From positions 26,902 to 90,901 of the forward strand of contig NZ_JAGGOO010000069.1 of the NCBI RefSeq assembly GCF_018614415.1: 64,000 nt of DNA. The letters are read 5' to 3'. This document shows, in pieces, positions 56,847-64,000 of the stretch. The stretch's first letter is position 1. Every line of letters begins with the position of its first letter. Source of the stretch: Streptomyces sp. ISL-12. Lineage in GTDB: Bacteria > Actinomycetota > Actinomycetes > Streptomycetales > Streptomycetaceae. The position numbers and the translations under genes are program-made. The notes below the pieces were generated by a model. It was not told where the DNA came from. It was given only the letters and a program-made list of their open reading frames with translations, and made no database searches.

Positions 56847-57616
56847 GCGGACTGCGGTACGTCTACGCCGTCTGCCGCCCCTTCGACGCGGCGCTCCAGT
56901 CGCAGCTGACCGGGGTGGCGGGCGACCCGCCCAGAACGCTGCGCCACCACGGTCTGGTCGCCGTCGTCAGCCACGTCCCCGAGGCGGACTTCACCGAGGA
57001 GTCCCTCAAGGCCCACCTGGAGGACCTGGACTGGCTGGCGGCGACCGCCCGCGCCCATCAGCAGGTGATCGACGCGCTCACCGTCGTCACCACGCCGCTG
57101 CCGCTCCGGCTGGCCACGGTCTTCCGGGACGACAGCGGCGTCCGCGTGATGATGGAGGAACGCGAGCGGGACTTCCTGCGCACCCTCGAACGGCTGAACG
57201 GCCGGGTCGAGTGGGGCGTCAAGGTGTACGTCGAGGGCGGCGGCGGGCAGAGCGAGGACCGGGAGCCGCCCGGCAAGCCCGCCTCGGGGCGCGACTACCT
57301 GATCCGGCGGCGCATGCGCACGCGGGCGAGCGAGGACCTGTGGCAGCGGGCGGAGGAGTTCGCCGGCCGGCTGCACGAGACGCTGTCCGCCCGGGCCGAC
57401 GACACCCGTCTGCACGCGCCCCAGAATCCCCAGCTTTCCGGCGCCGCCGGGCGCAACGTACTCAACGCCGCCTATCTGGTGCGGCGCGATCTCTCCGAGG
57501 AATTCGTGGAACTGGTCGACCGGACAAAGGACGACGCCCCGGGAATTCGGGTGGAACTCACCGGCCCGTGGGCCGCCTATTCGTTCGCCGGGGAAAACGC
57601 CGGGGAGGGTTCATGA
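56843..57616 (+). CDS. gvpL: Gas vesicle protein GvpL (GvpL/F family)
   Basis: 257 residues, second GvpL/F-type protein. YVYAVCRPFDAALQSQLTGV, HHGLVAVVSHVPEADF, AHQQVIDALTVVTTPLPLRL, GRVEWGVKVYVEGG and the C-terminal VELTGPWAAYSFAG fit the family. Shares domain layout with the gvpF product. Confidence 0.9.
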   Translation: MSGLRYVYAVCRPFDAALQSQLTGVAGDPPRTLRHHGLVAVVSHVPEADFTEESLKAHLEDLDWLAATARAHQQVIDALTVVTTPLPLRLATVFRDDSGVRVMMEERERDFLRTLERLNGRVEWGVKVYVEGGGGQSEDREPPGKPASGRDYLIRRRMRTRASEDLWQRAEEFAGRLHETLSARADDTRLHAPQNPQLSGAAGRNVLNAAYLVRRDLSEEFVELVDRTKDDAPGIRVELTGPWAAYSFAGENAGEGS

Positions 57617-57795
57617 CCGTCGTGGAACGCAGGGAGATCGCCCTGGTCGACCTGCTCGACCGGCTGCTGGCCGGCGGGGTCGTGATCACCGGGGACCTCA
57701 CGCTGCGCATCGCGGACGTGGACCTGGTCCGCATCGACCTGAACGCGCTGATCAGCTCGGTCAACGCCAACGTCCCCTCCCCCTGGGAGGACTGA
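57613..57795 (+). CDS. gvpS: Gas vesicle protein GvpS (short GvpA-like)
   Basis: 60 residues. REIALVDLLDRLLAGGVVIT, GDLTLRIADVDLVRIDLNAL, ISSVNANVPSPWE is a short GvpA-like core without the long tail of GvpA. ATG 57613 overlaps the gvpL stop. Minor structural component. Confidence 0.9.
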   Translation: MTVVERREIALVDLLDRLLAGGVVITGDLTLRIADVDLVRIDLNALISSVNANVPSPWED

Positions 57796-57796
57796 C

Positions 57797-58081
57797 GTGA
57801 GCGAGCGACACGGCAGGATCGAGTTCGAGCCCGACACCGTCGAACGCGACCTGATCAAGCTGGTGCTGACCGTGGTCGAACTGCTGCGCCAGCTCATGGA
57901 GCGGCAGGCGCTGCGCCGCTTCGACCAGGGCGATCTCACCGAGGACCAGGAGGAGCGCATCGGGCTCACCCTGATGCTGCTCGACGACCGCATGACCGAG
58001 CTGCGGGAGCGGTACGGACTGCGGCCCGAGGACCTGAATCTGGACCTCGGGCCGCTGGGACCGCTGCTGCCCCGGGAGTGA
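57797..58081 (+). CDS. gvpK: Gas vesicle protein GvpK
   Basis: 94 residues from GTG 57797. DLIKLVLTVVELLRQLMERQ, ALRRFDQGDLTEDQEERIGL, LMLLDDRMTELRERYGLRPE are the GvpK signature. Last gene of the gvp operon, one base after gvpS. Its stop lies within the terminator hairpin. Confidence 0.92.
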   Translation: MSERHGRIEFEPDTVERDLIKLVLTVVELLRQLMERQALRRFDQGDLTEDQEERIGLTLMLLDDRMTELRERYGLRPEDLNLDLGPLGPLLPRE

Positions 58082-58096
58082 ACCTCCCGGGGCAGC
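58066..58096 (+). terminator. Terminator of the gvp operon
   Basis: GCTGCCCCGGGAG (58066-58078) and CTCCCGGGGCAGC (58084-58096) are perfect complements; the five-base loop includes the gvpK stop codon. Confidence 0.75.
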
Positions 58097-58141
58097 GGCC
58101 TCACCCTGTGTTCTCACCCCGTGTTCAGGGTCTGTACCGGT

Positions 58142-58312
58142 TCACCACCGGTACCAGCGGCTCCGGCCGCCTCCGGCGCTGGTGCCGCGGACCAGGAAGC
58201 CCAGCAGCCACAGCACGATGACGACCAGGGCGACCCACCAGAGCACCTTCAGAGCGAATCCGGCGCCGAAAAGAATGAGCGCGAGCAACAGTACGAGCAG
58301 AAGCGGGACCAT
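58142..58312 (-). CDS. Small hydrophobic membrane protein
   Basis: 56 residues from the start at 58312 (AGGAGGTAATAATC upstream) to the stop at 58142-58144. Two membrane spans (PLLLVLLLALILFGAGFAL; VLWWVALVVIVLWLLGFLV) and a tail ending RSRWYRW, a form common in Streptomyces as a small hydrophobic protein. Function unknown. Confidence 0.75.
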   Translation of the reverse strand: MVPLLLVLLLALILFGAGFALKVLWWVALVVIVLWLLGFLVRGTSAGGGRSRWYRW

Positions 58313-58354
58313 GATTATTACCTCCTGCCGTACTGGTGTCCCGAATTTCGTCGA

Positions 58355-59176
58355 TCAGGCTTCTTTCCGGCACAGAATCTCTCCGTGCAGAACCGCGAAC
58401 CAGCCGTCGGGCTGCTGCGCCCAATTCCGCCAGGCCGCCGAAACGGCCCGCAGTTCCTCCGCCGTCGCGTGGCCGCCCCCGGTGGCCCGCCCGGCGTACG
58501 CCGACTCCACGGTGCGGTCCGCCCACAGGCCGCCCCACCAGGCCCGCTCCTCGGGCGTGCTGAAGGTCCAGGCGCTGGAGGTGGCGGTGACGTCGGTGAA
58601 CCCCGCCTCCAGCGCCCACGCCTTCAGCCGGCGCCCGGCGTCCGGCTCGCCGCCGTTGGCCCGGGCCACCCGCCGGTACAGGTCCAGCCAGTCGTCCAGC
58701 CCCGCCGACGCCGGGTACCAGGTCATGGCGCCGTAGTCCGAGTCGCGGACGGCGACGAAACCGTTCGGCTTCGTCACCCGCCGCATCTCGCGCAGCGCGC
58801 GCACCGGGTCGCCCACGTGCTGGAGCACCTGATGGGCGTGGACCACGCAGAAGGTGTCGTCGGGGTGGTCCAGGGCGTGCACGTCCGCCACCGCGAAGTC
58901 GATGTTCGCCAGACCCCGGCCGGCGGCCGTCGCCCGGGCCCGGTCCAGGATCTCCGGGGCCCGGTCGACGCCGGTGACGTGGCCGTCCGGGACCAGCGCC
59001 GCGAGGTCCGCGGTGATGGTGCCCGGACCGCACCCGATGTCCAGGATCTTCATGTGCGGTTTCAGGGAGCCGAGCAGGTACCCGGCGGAGTTGGCGGCGG
59101 TGCGCCAGGTGTGCGAGCGGAGCACGGACTCGTGGTGCCCGTGCGTGTAGACGGCGGTCTCCCGCGGCTGCGGCAT
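58355..59176 (-). CDS. Class I SAM-dependent methyltransferase
   Basis: 273 residues. MKILDIGCGPGTITADLAAL (motif I), VTGVDRAPEILDRARATA, DVHALDHPDDTFCVVHAHQV and REMRRVTKPNGFVAVRDSDY fit the UbiE/Methyltransferase_11 type. Substrate unknown. Confidence 0.85.
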   Translation of the reverse strand: MPQPRETAVYTHGHHESVLRSHTWRTAANSAGYLLGSLKPHMKILDIGCGPGTITADLAALVPDGHVTGVDRAPEILDRARATAAGRGLANIDFAVADVHALDHPDDTFCVVHAHQVLQHVGDPVRALREMRRVTKPNGFVAVRDSDYGAMTWYPASAGLDDWLDLYRRVARANGGEPDAGRRLKAWALEAGFTDVTATSSAWTFSTPEERAWWGGLWADRTVESAYAGRATGGGHATAEELRAVSAAWRNWAQQPDGWFAVLHGEILCRKEA

Positions 59177-59272
59177 CGCTGATCCCCTCTCAGGCGGCTG
59201 GGATCACCGTACGCCCGTCGATCACATGATGAGACTCGGCGTTTCGCCATATGGGATGACGGGGCGTCAGGA

Positions 59273-60760
59273 TCATGTCAGCGGACGGTACACCGTGAGC
59301 GCCTCGGGCAGTTTCTCCACCGTCACGTCGCCCTCGGTCTCGGTGACCTCGCCGTCGTACGCCAGCAGCGTCCCCGGCGCGACCCCGGCCAGCCGCAGCC
59401 GCCCCACCCGTACCGCCGCGTGGGCGGGGGAGCGGGTGAGCGGCCCGGCGAAGGCCGCGGACAGCAGCCGCAGCGCGGGCCGACTGCCGCCGTGCACCAC
59501 CCGGACGTCGAGCCGGCCGTCCGCCAGGTCGAGGCGGCGGCCCGGTGCCAGGCCCATGCGGTGGTACGTGCCGTTGCCCGCGAACAGCAGCCACAGCGGC
59601 CGGGTGCGGCCCCCGACCTCGGCCCGCAGCGGATGCCGGTCGGCGCGCAGCACCCGTACGGCCGCCAGCACCCCGGCCGGCCAGCCGCCGATCCGGTGCG
59701 AGAAGCGCTCCCGCTCGCGCACCAGCTCCGGATAGACCCCGAGGCTGAAGGTGTTCAGGAAGATCCCGTTCAGCCGTCCGGAGGTGAACCGGCCCACGTC
59801 CACCCGCACCCCCTCGCCCCGCTCCAGCGCCCGGCACAGCACCCGGACGTCCTCCACGCCCAGGTCGTAGGCGAAGTGGTTCAGCGTGCCGCCGGGCAGG
59901 ACCGCCAGCGGCAGCCCGTGCCGCAGGGCGACCGAGGCCGCCGCGTTCACCGTGCCGTCGCCGCCGCACACGCCGAGCACCCGGGCCCGGCCCGCCGCCT
60001 TCTCCAACTCGCCCTGCACATCGGCGGGTTCGGCCTCGATGACCTCGGCCAGCGGCAGCGCGTCGCACAGCGCCCGCACCCGTTCCGAAGTGCCCGAGCC
60101 GAGGTTGGCCACCATCACCAGACCCTCGCCGCCGGACAGCGCCGGCACCTCGGCGACCGGCCGGGCCGGCGGAATCAGCTGGGCCCGGGTGGGCACCAGT
60201 CCCCGTACGGCGAACGCGGCCCCCACCCCGAGCGCCGCCCCCGCCAGCACGTCACTGGGGAAGTGGACGCCGGTGTAGACCCGGGAGGCGGCGACCGCCG
60301 CGGCCACCGGCGCCACGGCCGCGCCCCACGCCGGGGACTCCAGCGCCACCCCGGTGGCGAAGGCGGCGGCCGAGGCGGCGTGCCCGGAGGGGAACGAGGT
60401 GGTGATCGGCTGCCGCTTCAGCTGCCGCACCAGCGGCACCGGGTCGAGGACCGGCCGCGGCCGGCGCACCGAACGCTTGCCGAGCGTGTTGATGGTCAGC
60501 GAGGCCACGCCCAGTGAGGCGAGGCCGCGCACGGCGGCCCGGCGGGCCCGGGGCGTGCGGGACGCGGCCAGCGCCGCGGCGGCCGCGAACCACAGCACGC
60601 CGTGGTTGGCACTGCGGCTCAGCCGGGGCAGCACCCGGTCGCCGCCGGGCCAGTGCCGGGCGGCCACCGCCTCGAACAGACGGTGGTCCAGGCCGAGGAA
60701 GGCCGTGCGGACGGGATGCGGGCCGGGCAGCGGGACGGTGAGGTCTACGTCGGGGCTCAT
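59273..60760 (-). CDS. PAP2 phosphatase fused to a diacylglycerol-kinase-type catalytic domain
   Basis: 495 residues. The N-terminal membrane PAP2 domain has the three phosphatase motifs: KRSVRRPRP, TSFPSGHAASA (PSGH) and SRVYTGVHFPSDV. The C-terminal part is a DAGK/LCB5-like lipid kinase: GVCGGDGTVNAAASVALRHG, LAVLPGGTLNHFAYDLGV and a WLLFAGNGTYHRMG segment. It probably alternately dephosphorylates and phosphorylates membrane lipids. This fusion is common in Streptomyces. Confidence 0.85.
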   Translation of the reverse strand: MSPDVDLTVPLPGPHPVRTAFLGLDHRLFEAVAARHWPGGDRVLPRLSRSANHGVLWFAAAAALAASRTPRARRAAVRGLASLGVASLTINTLGKRSVRRPRPVLDPVPLVRQLKRQPITTSFPSGHAASAAAFATGVALESPAWGAAVAPVAAAVAASRVYTGVHFPSDVLAGAALGVGAAFAVRGLVPTRAQLIPPARPVAEVPALSGGEGLVMVANLGSGTSERVRALCDALPLAEVIEAEPADVQGELEKAAGRARVLGVCGGDGTVNAAASVALRHGLPLAVLPGGTLNHFAYDLGVEDVRVLCRALERGEGVRVDVGRFTSGRLNGIFLNTFSLGVYPELVRERERFSHRIGGWPAGVLAAVRVLRADRHPLRAEVGGRTRPLWLLFAGNGTYHRMGLAPGRRLDLADGRLDVRVVHGGSRPALRLLSAAFAGPLTRSPAHAAVRVGRLRLAGVAPGTLLAYDGEVTETEGDVTVEKLPEALTVYRPLT

Positions 60761-60880
60761 GCCTCCCGCCTACCCGCCGGGTGGCCTTTCCTGCCGCCCG
60801 CGCGGCTCGCGGACGCCGCCCGCGGGCCCGCGCGGAAATGCGGTTGCCCGGCAGGGGGCCGTACCGGGGACAATCACCTC

Positions 60881-62500
60881 ATGGGCCATCTCGAAGCAGC
60901 GCACCTGGAGTACCACCTGCCCGACGGGAGGACGCTGCTCGGCGACGTCTCCTTCCGCGTGGGGGAGGGCGCCGTCGTGGCCCTGGTCGGCCCCAACGGG
61001 GCGGGCAAGACGACCCTGCTGCGTCTGCTCTCCGGTGAGCTGAAGCCGCACGAGGGCACCGTCACCGTCAGCGGCGGCCTCGGCGTGATGCGCCAGTTCG
61101 TCGGCTCCGTACGGGACGAGACGACCGTACGCGACCTGCTGGTCTCCGTCGCCCCGCCGCGCATCCGTGACGCCGCCCGCGCGGTGGACGCCGCCGAGCA
61201 CGCCGTCATGACCGTCGACGACGAGGCCGCCCAGATGCGGTACGCGCAGGCCCTCTCCGACTGGGCGGAGGCACGCGGCTACGAGGCGGAGACACTGTGG
61301 GACATGTGCACCACCGCCGCGCTGGGCGTGCCGTACGAGAAGGCGCAGTGGCGGCAGGTGCGCACCCTCTCCGGCGGCGAGCAGAAACGCCTCGTCCTGG
61401 AGGCGCTGCTGCGCGGCACCGACCAGGTGCTGCTCCTGGACGAGCCGGACAACTACCTCGACGTGCCCGGCAAGCGCTGGCTGGAGGAGCGGCTCGCCGA
61501 GACCCGCAAGACCGTCCTCTTCGTCTCCCACGACCGTGAGCTGCTCGCCCGCGCCGCCGAGCGCGTCGTCTCCCTCGAACCGGGCCCGGCCGGCGCCGAC
61601 GCCTGGGTGCACGGCGGCTCCTTCGCCACGTACCACGAGGCCCGCCGCGAGCGCTTCGCCCGCTTCGAGGAACTGCGCCGCCGCTGGGACGAGAAGCACG
61701 CCCAGCTGAAGAAGCTGGTGCTGAACCTGCGGCAGGCCGCCTCGGTCAGCCACGAGATGGCCTCCCGTTACCACGCCGCCCAGACCCGGCTGCGCAAGTT
61801 CGAGGAGGCCGGCCCGCCGCCCGAGCCGCCGCGCGAGCAGGACATCCGCATGCGCCTCAAGGGCGGCCGGACCGGCGTACGCGCCGTCACCTGCGAGAAC
61901 CTCGAACTGACCGGCCTGATGAAACCCTTCGACCTGGAGGTCTTCTACGGCGAGCGGGTCGCCGTCCTCGGCTCCAACGGCTCCGGCAAGTCCCACTTCC
62001 TGCGCCTGCTGGCCGGCGAGGACGTCGCGCACACCGGGCTCGTCAAGCTCGGGGCGCGGGTCGTCGCGGGCCACTTCGCCCAGACCCACGCCCACCCCGA
62101 GCTGCTCGGCCGCACCCTCCTGGACATCCTGTGGAAGGAACACGCCCAGGACCGGGGTGCCGCCATGTCCCGGCTGCGCCGCTACGAGCTGACCGGCCAG
62201 GCCGAGCAGACCTTCGACCGCCTCTCCGGCGGCCAGCAGGCCCGCTTCCAGATCCTCCTGCTGGAGCTGCGGGGCGTCACCGCCCTGCTCCTGGACGAGC
62301 CCACCGACAACCTCGACCTGGAGTCCGCCGAGGCCCTCCAGGAGGGCCTGGAGTCCTTCGAGGGCACGGTCCTCGCGGTCACCCACGACCGCTGGTTCGC
62401 CCGTGCCTTCGACCGCTACCTGGTCTTCGGCAGCGACGGCCGGGTCCGCGAGACGCCGGAGCCGGTGTGGGACGAGCGGCGGGTCGAGCGGGCCCGCTGA
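60881..62500 (+). CDS. ABC-F family ATPase
   Basis: 539 residues with two ABC cassettes and no membrane spans. Cassette 1: GPNGAGKTTLLRLL, LSGGEQKRLVLEALL, VLLLDEPDNYLDVP. Cassette 2: GSNGSGKSHFLRLL, LSGGQQARFQILLLEL, ALLLDEPTDNLDLES. The linker between them (~residues 245-320) is rich in Arg/Lys as in ribosome-associated ABC-F proteins. These act on translation or antibiotic protection; which applies is not evident. ATG 60881 was chosen because it starts the fold (MGHLEAAHLEYHLPDGRTLL). Confidence 0.85.
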   Translation: MGHLEAAHLEYHLPDGRTLLGDVSFRVGEGAVVALVGPNGAGKTTLLRLLSGELKPHEGTVTVSGGLGVMRQFVGSVRDETTVRDLLVSVAPPRIRDAARAVDAAEHAVMTVDDEAAQMRYAQALSDWAEARGYEAETLWDMCTTAALGVPYEKAQWRQVRTLSGGEQKRLVLEALLRGTDQVLLLDEPDNYLDVPGKRWLEERLAETRKTVLFVSHDRELLARAAERVVSLEPGPAGADAWVHGGSFATYHEARRERFARFEELRRRWDEKHAQLKKLVLNLRQAASVSHEMASRYHAAQTRLRKFEEAGPPPEPPREQDIRMRLKGGRTGVRAVTCENLELTGLMKPFDLEVFYGERVAVLGSNGSGKSHFLRLLAGEDVAHTGLVKLGARVVAGHFAQTHAHPELLGRTLLDILWKEHAQDRGAAMSRLRRYELTGQAEQTFDRLSGGQQARFQILLLELRGVTALLLDEPTDNLDLESAEALQEGLESFEGTVLAVTHDRWFARAFDRYLVFGSDGRVRETPEPVWDERRVERAR

Positions 62501-62501
62501 C

Positions 62502-63626
62502 TCACCTCCAGCGCAGCAGCGCCCCGAGACCGCCCACCGGCGTGTCCTCCCGGTCCTCCGTGTCCGGCAGCGCCGGCAGGACCGAGATCGCCGGGGCGCC
62601 GGTCATCACGGCCGAGCGCAGCAGCGCGTCGTCCGCCCGCGCCGACCAGGAGTTCTGCTCGCCGAGCGTCTTCAGCTCGGTGCGCCGCACCGCCAGCTGG
62701 TCGGCGTCCTCGCCGATCCACACCTCGCGGTGGGTGTCCGGCCCGTCCGGGATGACCAGCAGCTCGTCGATACGGTGTTCCCGCGCCGCCTCGACCAGCG
62801 CCGGCACGCCCTCCACGGCGGCGGCCCGGCCCTCGCCGTCCGGGGTGCGGGCGGCCAGGAACCGGTCCAGGTCCTCCTGGGCCCGCGCGGTGACGTGCTC
62901 CTCGCGCAGCCGCTGCACCTCCTCGTCGAGCAGCCGGCTCCCGGTGCCGTGCGCGGCCTCCACCGCACGGCCCTGGAGCCGCTTCGGCAGCCGCTCGTGC
63001 ACGGACCGGCACTCCCGGCCGTCGCCGACCAGGATCAGCAGGTCGGCGCCGGTCTCCTCCTGGCACACGGCGAGCGCGTCGGCGATCTCCGCCGCGTTGT
63101 GCTCCCAGGTGTTCTCCACCCGGAGCTGGAAGTGCCGCTCCGACCAGTCGACGGAGCTGGTGCGGTGCACCGGCCACTGCCGGCCGGTCACCCCGCCCGC
63201 GTCCGAGCCGCCCAGTGCGGAGCGCAGCTCGAAGTCGGCGCCCTTGCGGTCGATGTACGCCACCACGCACACCGCGTCCTCACCGGCCAGCTCCAGCAGC
63301 GGCGAGACCCGCGGCAGGGGTGCCCAGTGGACGGTGGTGCCGCCCTGCGGCGGACGGGCCAGCGGGGTGTCGAGGACCACCTGACCGGCGTGCACGAACA
63401 GCGCCCGGCCGTGCGGGTCGGTGGCGTGCCGCAGGCTCTCCACGGCCTCCCGCGCGGCCCGGCAGGTCGCCTCGTCGGCGCCCTGCTCCGCCAGCTCCCG
63501 GGTCACGGCGGCGGCCATCAGGTCACGGGCGTGCGCGGTGTCCTCCGCGTTGCGGGACAGATCGACGTACACGGAGGCCCAGGGCCCCTGGTGTTCATAG
63601 AGGGGGTGCAGAAACGCGAGATCCAT
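62502..63626 (-). CDS. BaeRF/Vms1-type release-factor-like protein
   Basis: 374 residues from ATG 63626 after GGGAGGG. YVDLSRNAEDTAHARDLMAA near the N-terminus, VDWSERHFQLRVENTWEHNA, ADLLILVGDGRECRSVHERL and a C-terminal VIPDGPDTHREVWIGEDADQ follow the bacterial archaeo-eukaryotic-release-factor pattern (Rv2629-like). Related eukaryotic Vms1 releases stalled peptidyl-tRNA. Bacterial activity is inferred. Convergent with the ABC-F gene, one base apart. Confidence 0.75.
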   Translation of the reverse strand: MDLAFLHPLYEHQGPWASVYVDLSRNAEDTAHARDLMAAAVTRELAEQGADEATCRAAREAVESLRHATDPHGRALFVHAGQVVLDTPLARPPQGGTTVHWAPLPRVSPLLELAGEDAVCVVAYIDRKGADFELRSALGGSDAGGVTGRQWPVHRTSSVDWSERHFQLRVENTWEHNAAEIADALAVCQEETGADLLILVGDGRECRSVHERLPKRLQGRAVEAAHGTGSRLLDEEVQRLREEHVTARAQEDLDRFLAARTPDGEGRAAAVEGVPALVEAAREHRIDELLVIPDGPDTHREVWIGEDADQLAVRRTELKTLGEQNSWSARADDALLRSAVMTGAPAISVLPALPDTEDREDTPVGGLGALLRWR

Positions 63627-63687
63627 GGGTCCCTCCCGGATACCGCTCGGGGGTGGTGGTGTGTCACCGGGCGGGTACCCGGCCCGC

Positions 63688-63975
63688 ATGAACGAACACG
63701 ACACGCGGGACGGTGCCATGACCGGAGTGGACCCGGGTCGCCTGGACGACCAGCAGCTCATGAAGGAGCTGGAGACCATCCACCGCACGCGGCACGACAC
63801 GCTGCTGTACGGCTCGAACGACGCGCTGCGGGCCCACAACGAGCGGATGGCGCAGCTGGAGGGCGAGTGGCTGCGCCGCAATCCGCGGCGCCCGGTCGCC
63901 GCGGGGCGCACCCGGGAGGGGGCGCGGGAGCGCGAGTGCGGGGAGTCCGCGACCCCCCGCACGCCCAGTACCTGA
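63688..63975 (+). CDS. DUF6158-family small protein
   Basis: 95 residues from ATG 63688 (ATG 63718 also possible). GVDPGRLDDQQLMKELETIH, RTRHDTLLYGSNDALRAHNE, MAQLEGEWLRRNPRR is a strongly conserved Streptomyces block with a charged tail (TREGARERECG). Function unknown. Divergent from the BaeRF-like gene. Confidence 0.7.
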   Translation: MNEHDTRDGAMTGVDPGRLDDQQLMKELETIHRTRHDTLLYGSNDALRAHNERMAQLEGEWLRRNPRRPVAAGRTREGARERECGESATPRTPST

Positions 63976-64000
63976 CAGCACCGGGCCGGGTGGCCCGCCC

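Overview
The window is high-G+C Streptomyces DNA. This is indicated by the gvpO-A-F-G-Y-Z-J-L-S-K gas-vesicle cluster, XRE/DUF397 regulator pairs, a DmdR/IdeR-type iron box, LAxTG sortase-E sorting signals, frequent GTG/TTG starts and dense ATGA/GTGA stop-start overlaps.

About 1-31,276 is the right-hand part of an integrated temperate phage. After one truncated gene and a large terminator (316-392) comes a long rightward early/replication region. It carries a RecB/Cas4-like nuclease, HNH endonucleases, an RNA ligase, a MazG-like protein, a phiC31-Gp3-like recombination directionality factor (RDF), an m5C methyltransferase broken by an HNH insertion and frameshifts, a resolvase-like nuclease, an N4-C/N6-A methyltransferase, a primase-helicase, a family A DNA polymerase, a sigma-like factor, a sortase-fold membrane protein and many small unknown genes. 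A leftward XRE/DUF397 pair and a few small rightward genes close the element. No structural genes or integrase are in view; they should lie to the left. The region is wired by a repeated control vocabulary: about nine copies of an inverted repeat (GGTCCGT-N10-ACGGACC and relatives, core CGACTCACG) and at least seven promoter-like sites sharing cGACATAA/T. Two of these sites are a 43-bp exact repeat and two lie in a 64-bp exact repeat.

The prophage ends inside the first ~35 codons of a leftward gene whose N-terminus matches Rv2578c-family radical SAM proteins. The truncated gene keeps its Shine-Dalgarno sequence and a perfect LexA/SOS box (GAACATACGTTC). Integration into a coding gene together with an RDF fits a serine-integrase phage.

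From 31.4 kb onward the DNA is host chromosome. It holds an SRPBCC protein, an MFS exporter fused to CnaB-like repeats, a methyltransferase, and an iron-box-controlled divergent heme locus (four exported proteins, two with LASTG anchors, an HtaA domain, and an HmuT-like lipoprotein without permease or ATPase genes). Next come a peptidase operon (M55, M20, S9, S66), GNAT, VOC and Holin-X proteins, an F420-type oxidoreductase (frameshifted), transketolase and a LigD-polymerase-like gene (frameshifted). The gas-vesicle operon follows, then a hydrophobic protein, a methyltransferase, a PAP2-diacylglycerol kinase fusion, an ABC-F ATPase, a BaeRF/Vms1-like protein and a DUF6158 protein.

Several single-base frameshifts in otherwise conserved genes mean that part of the apparent gene decay could be sequence error.
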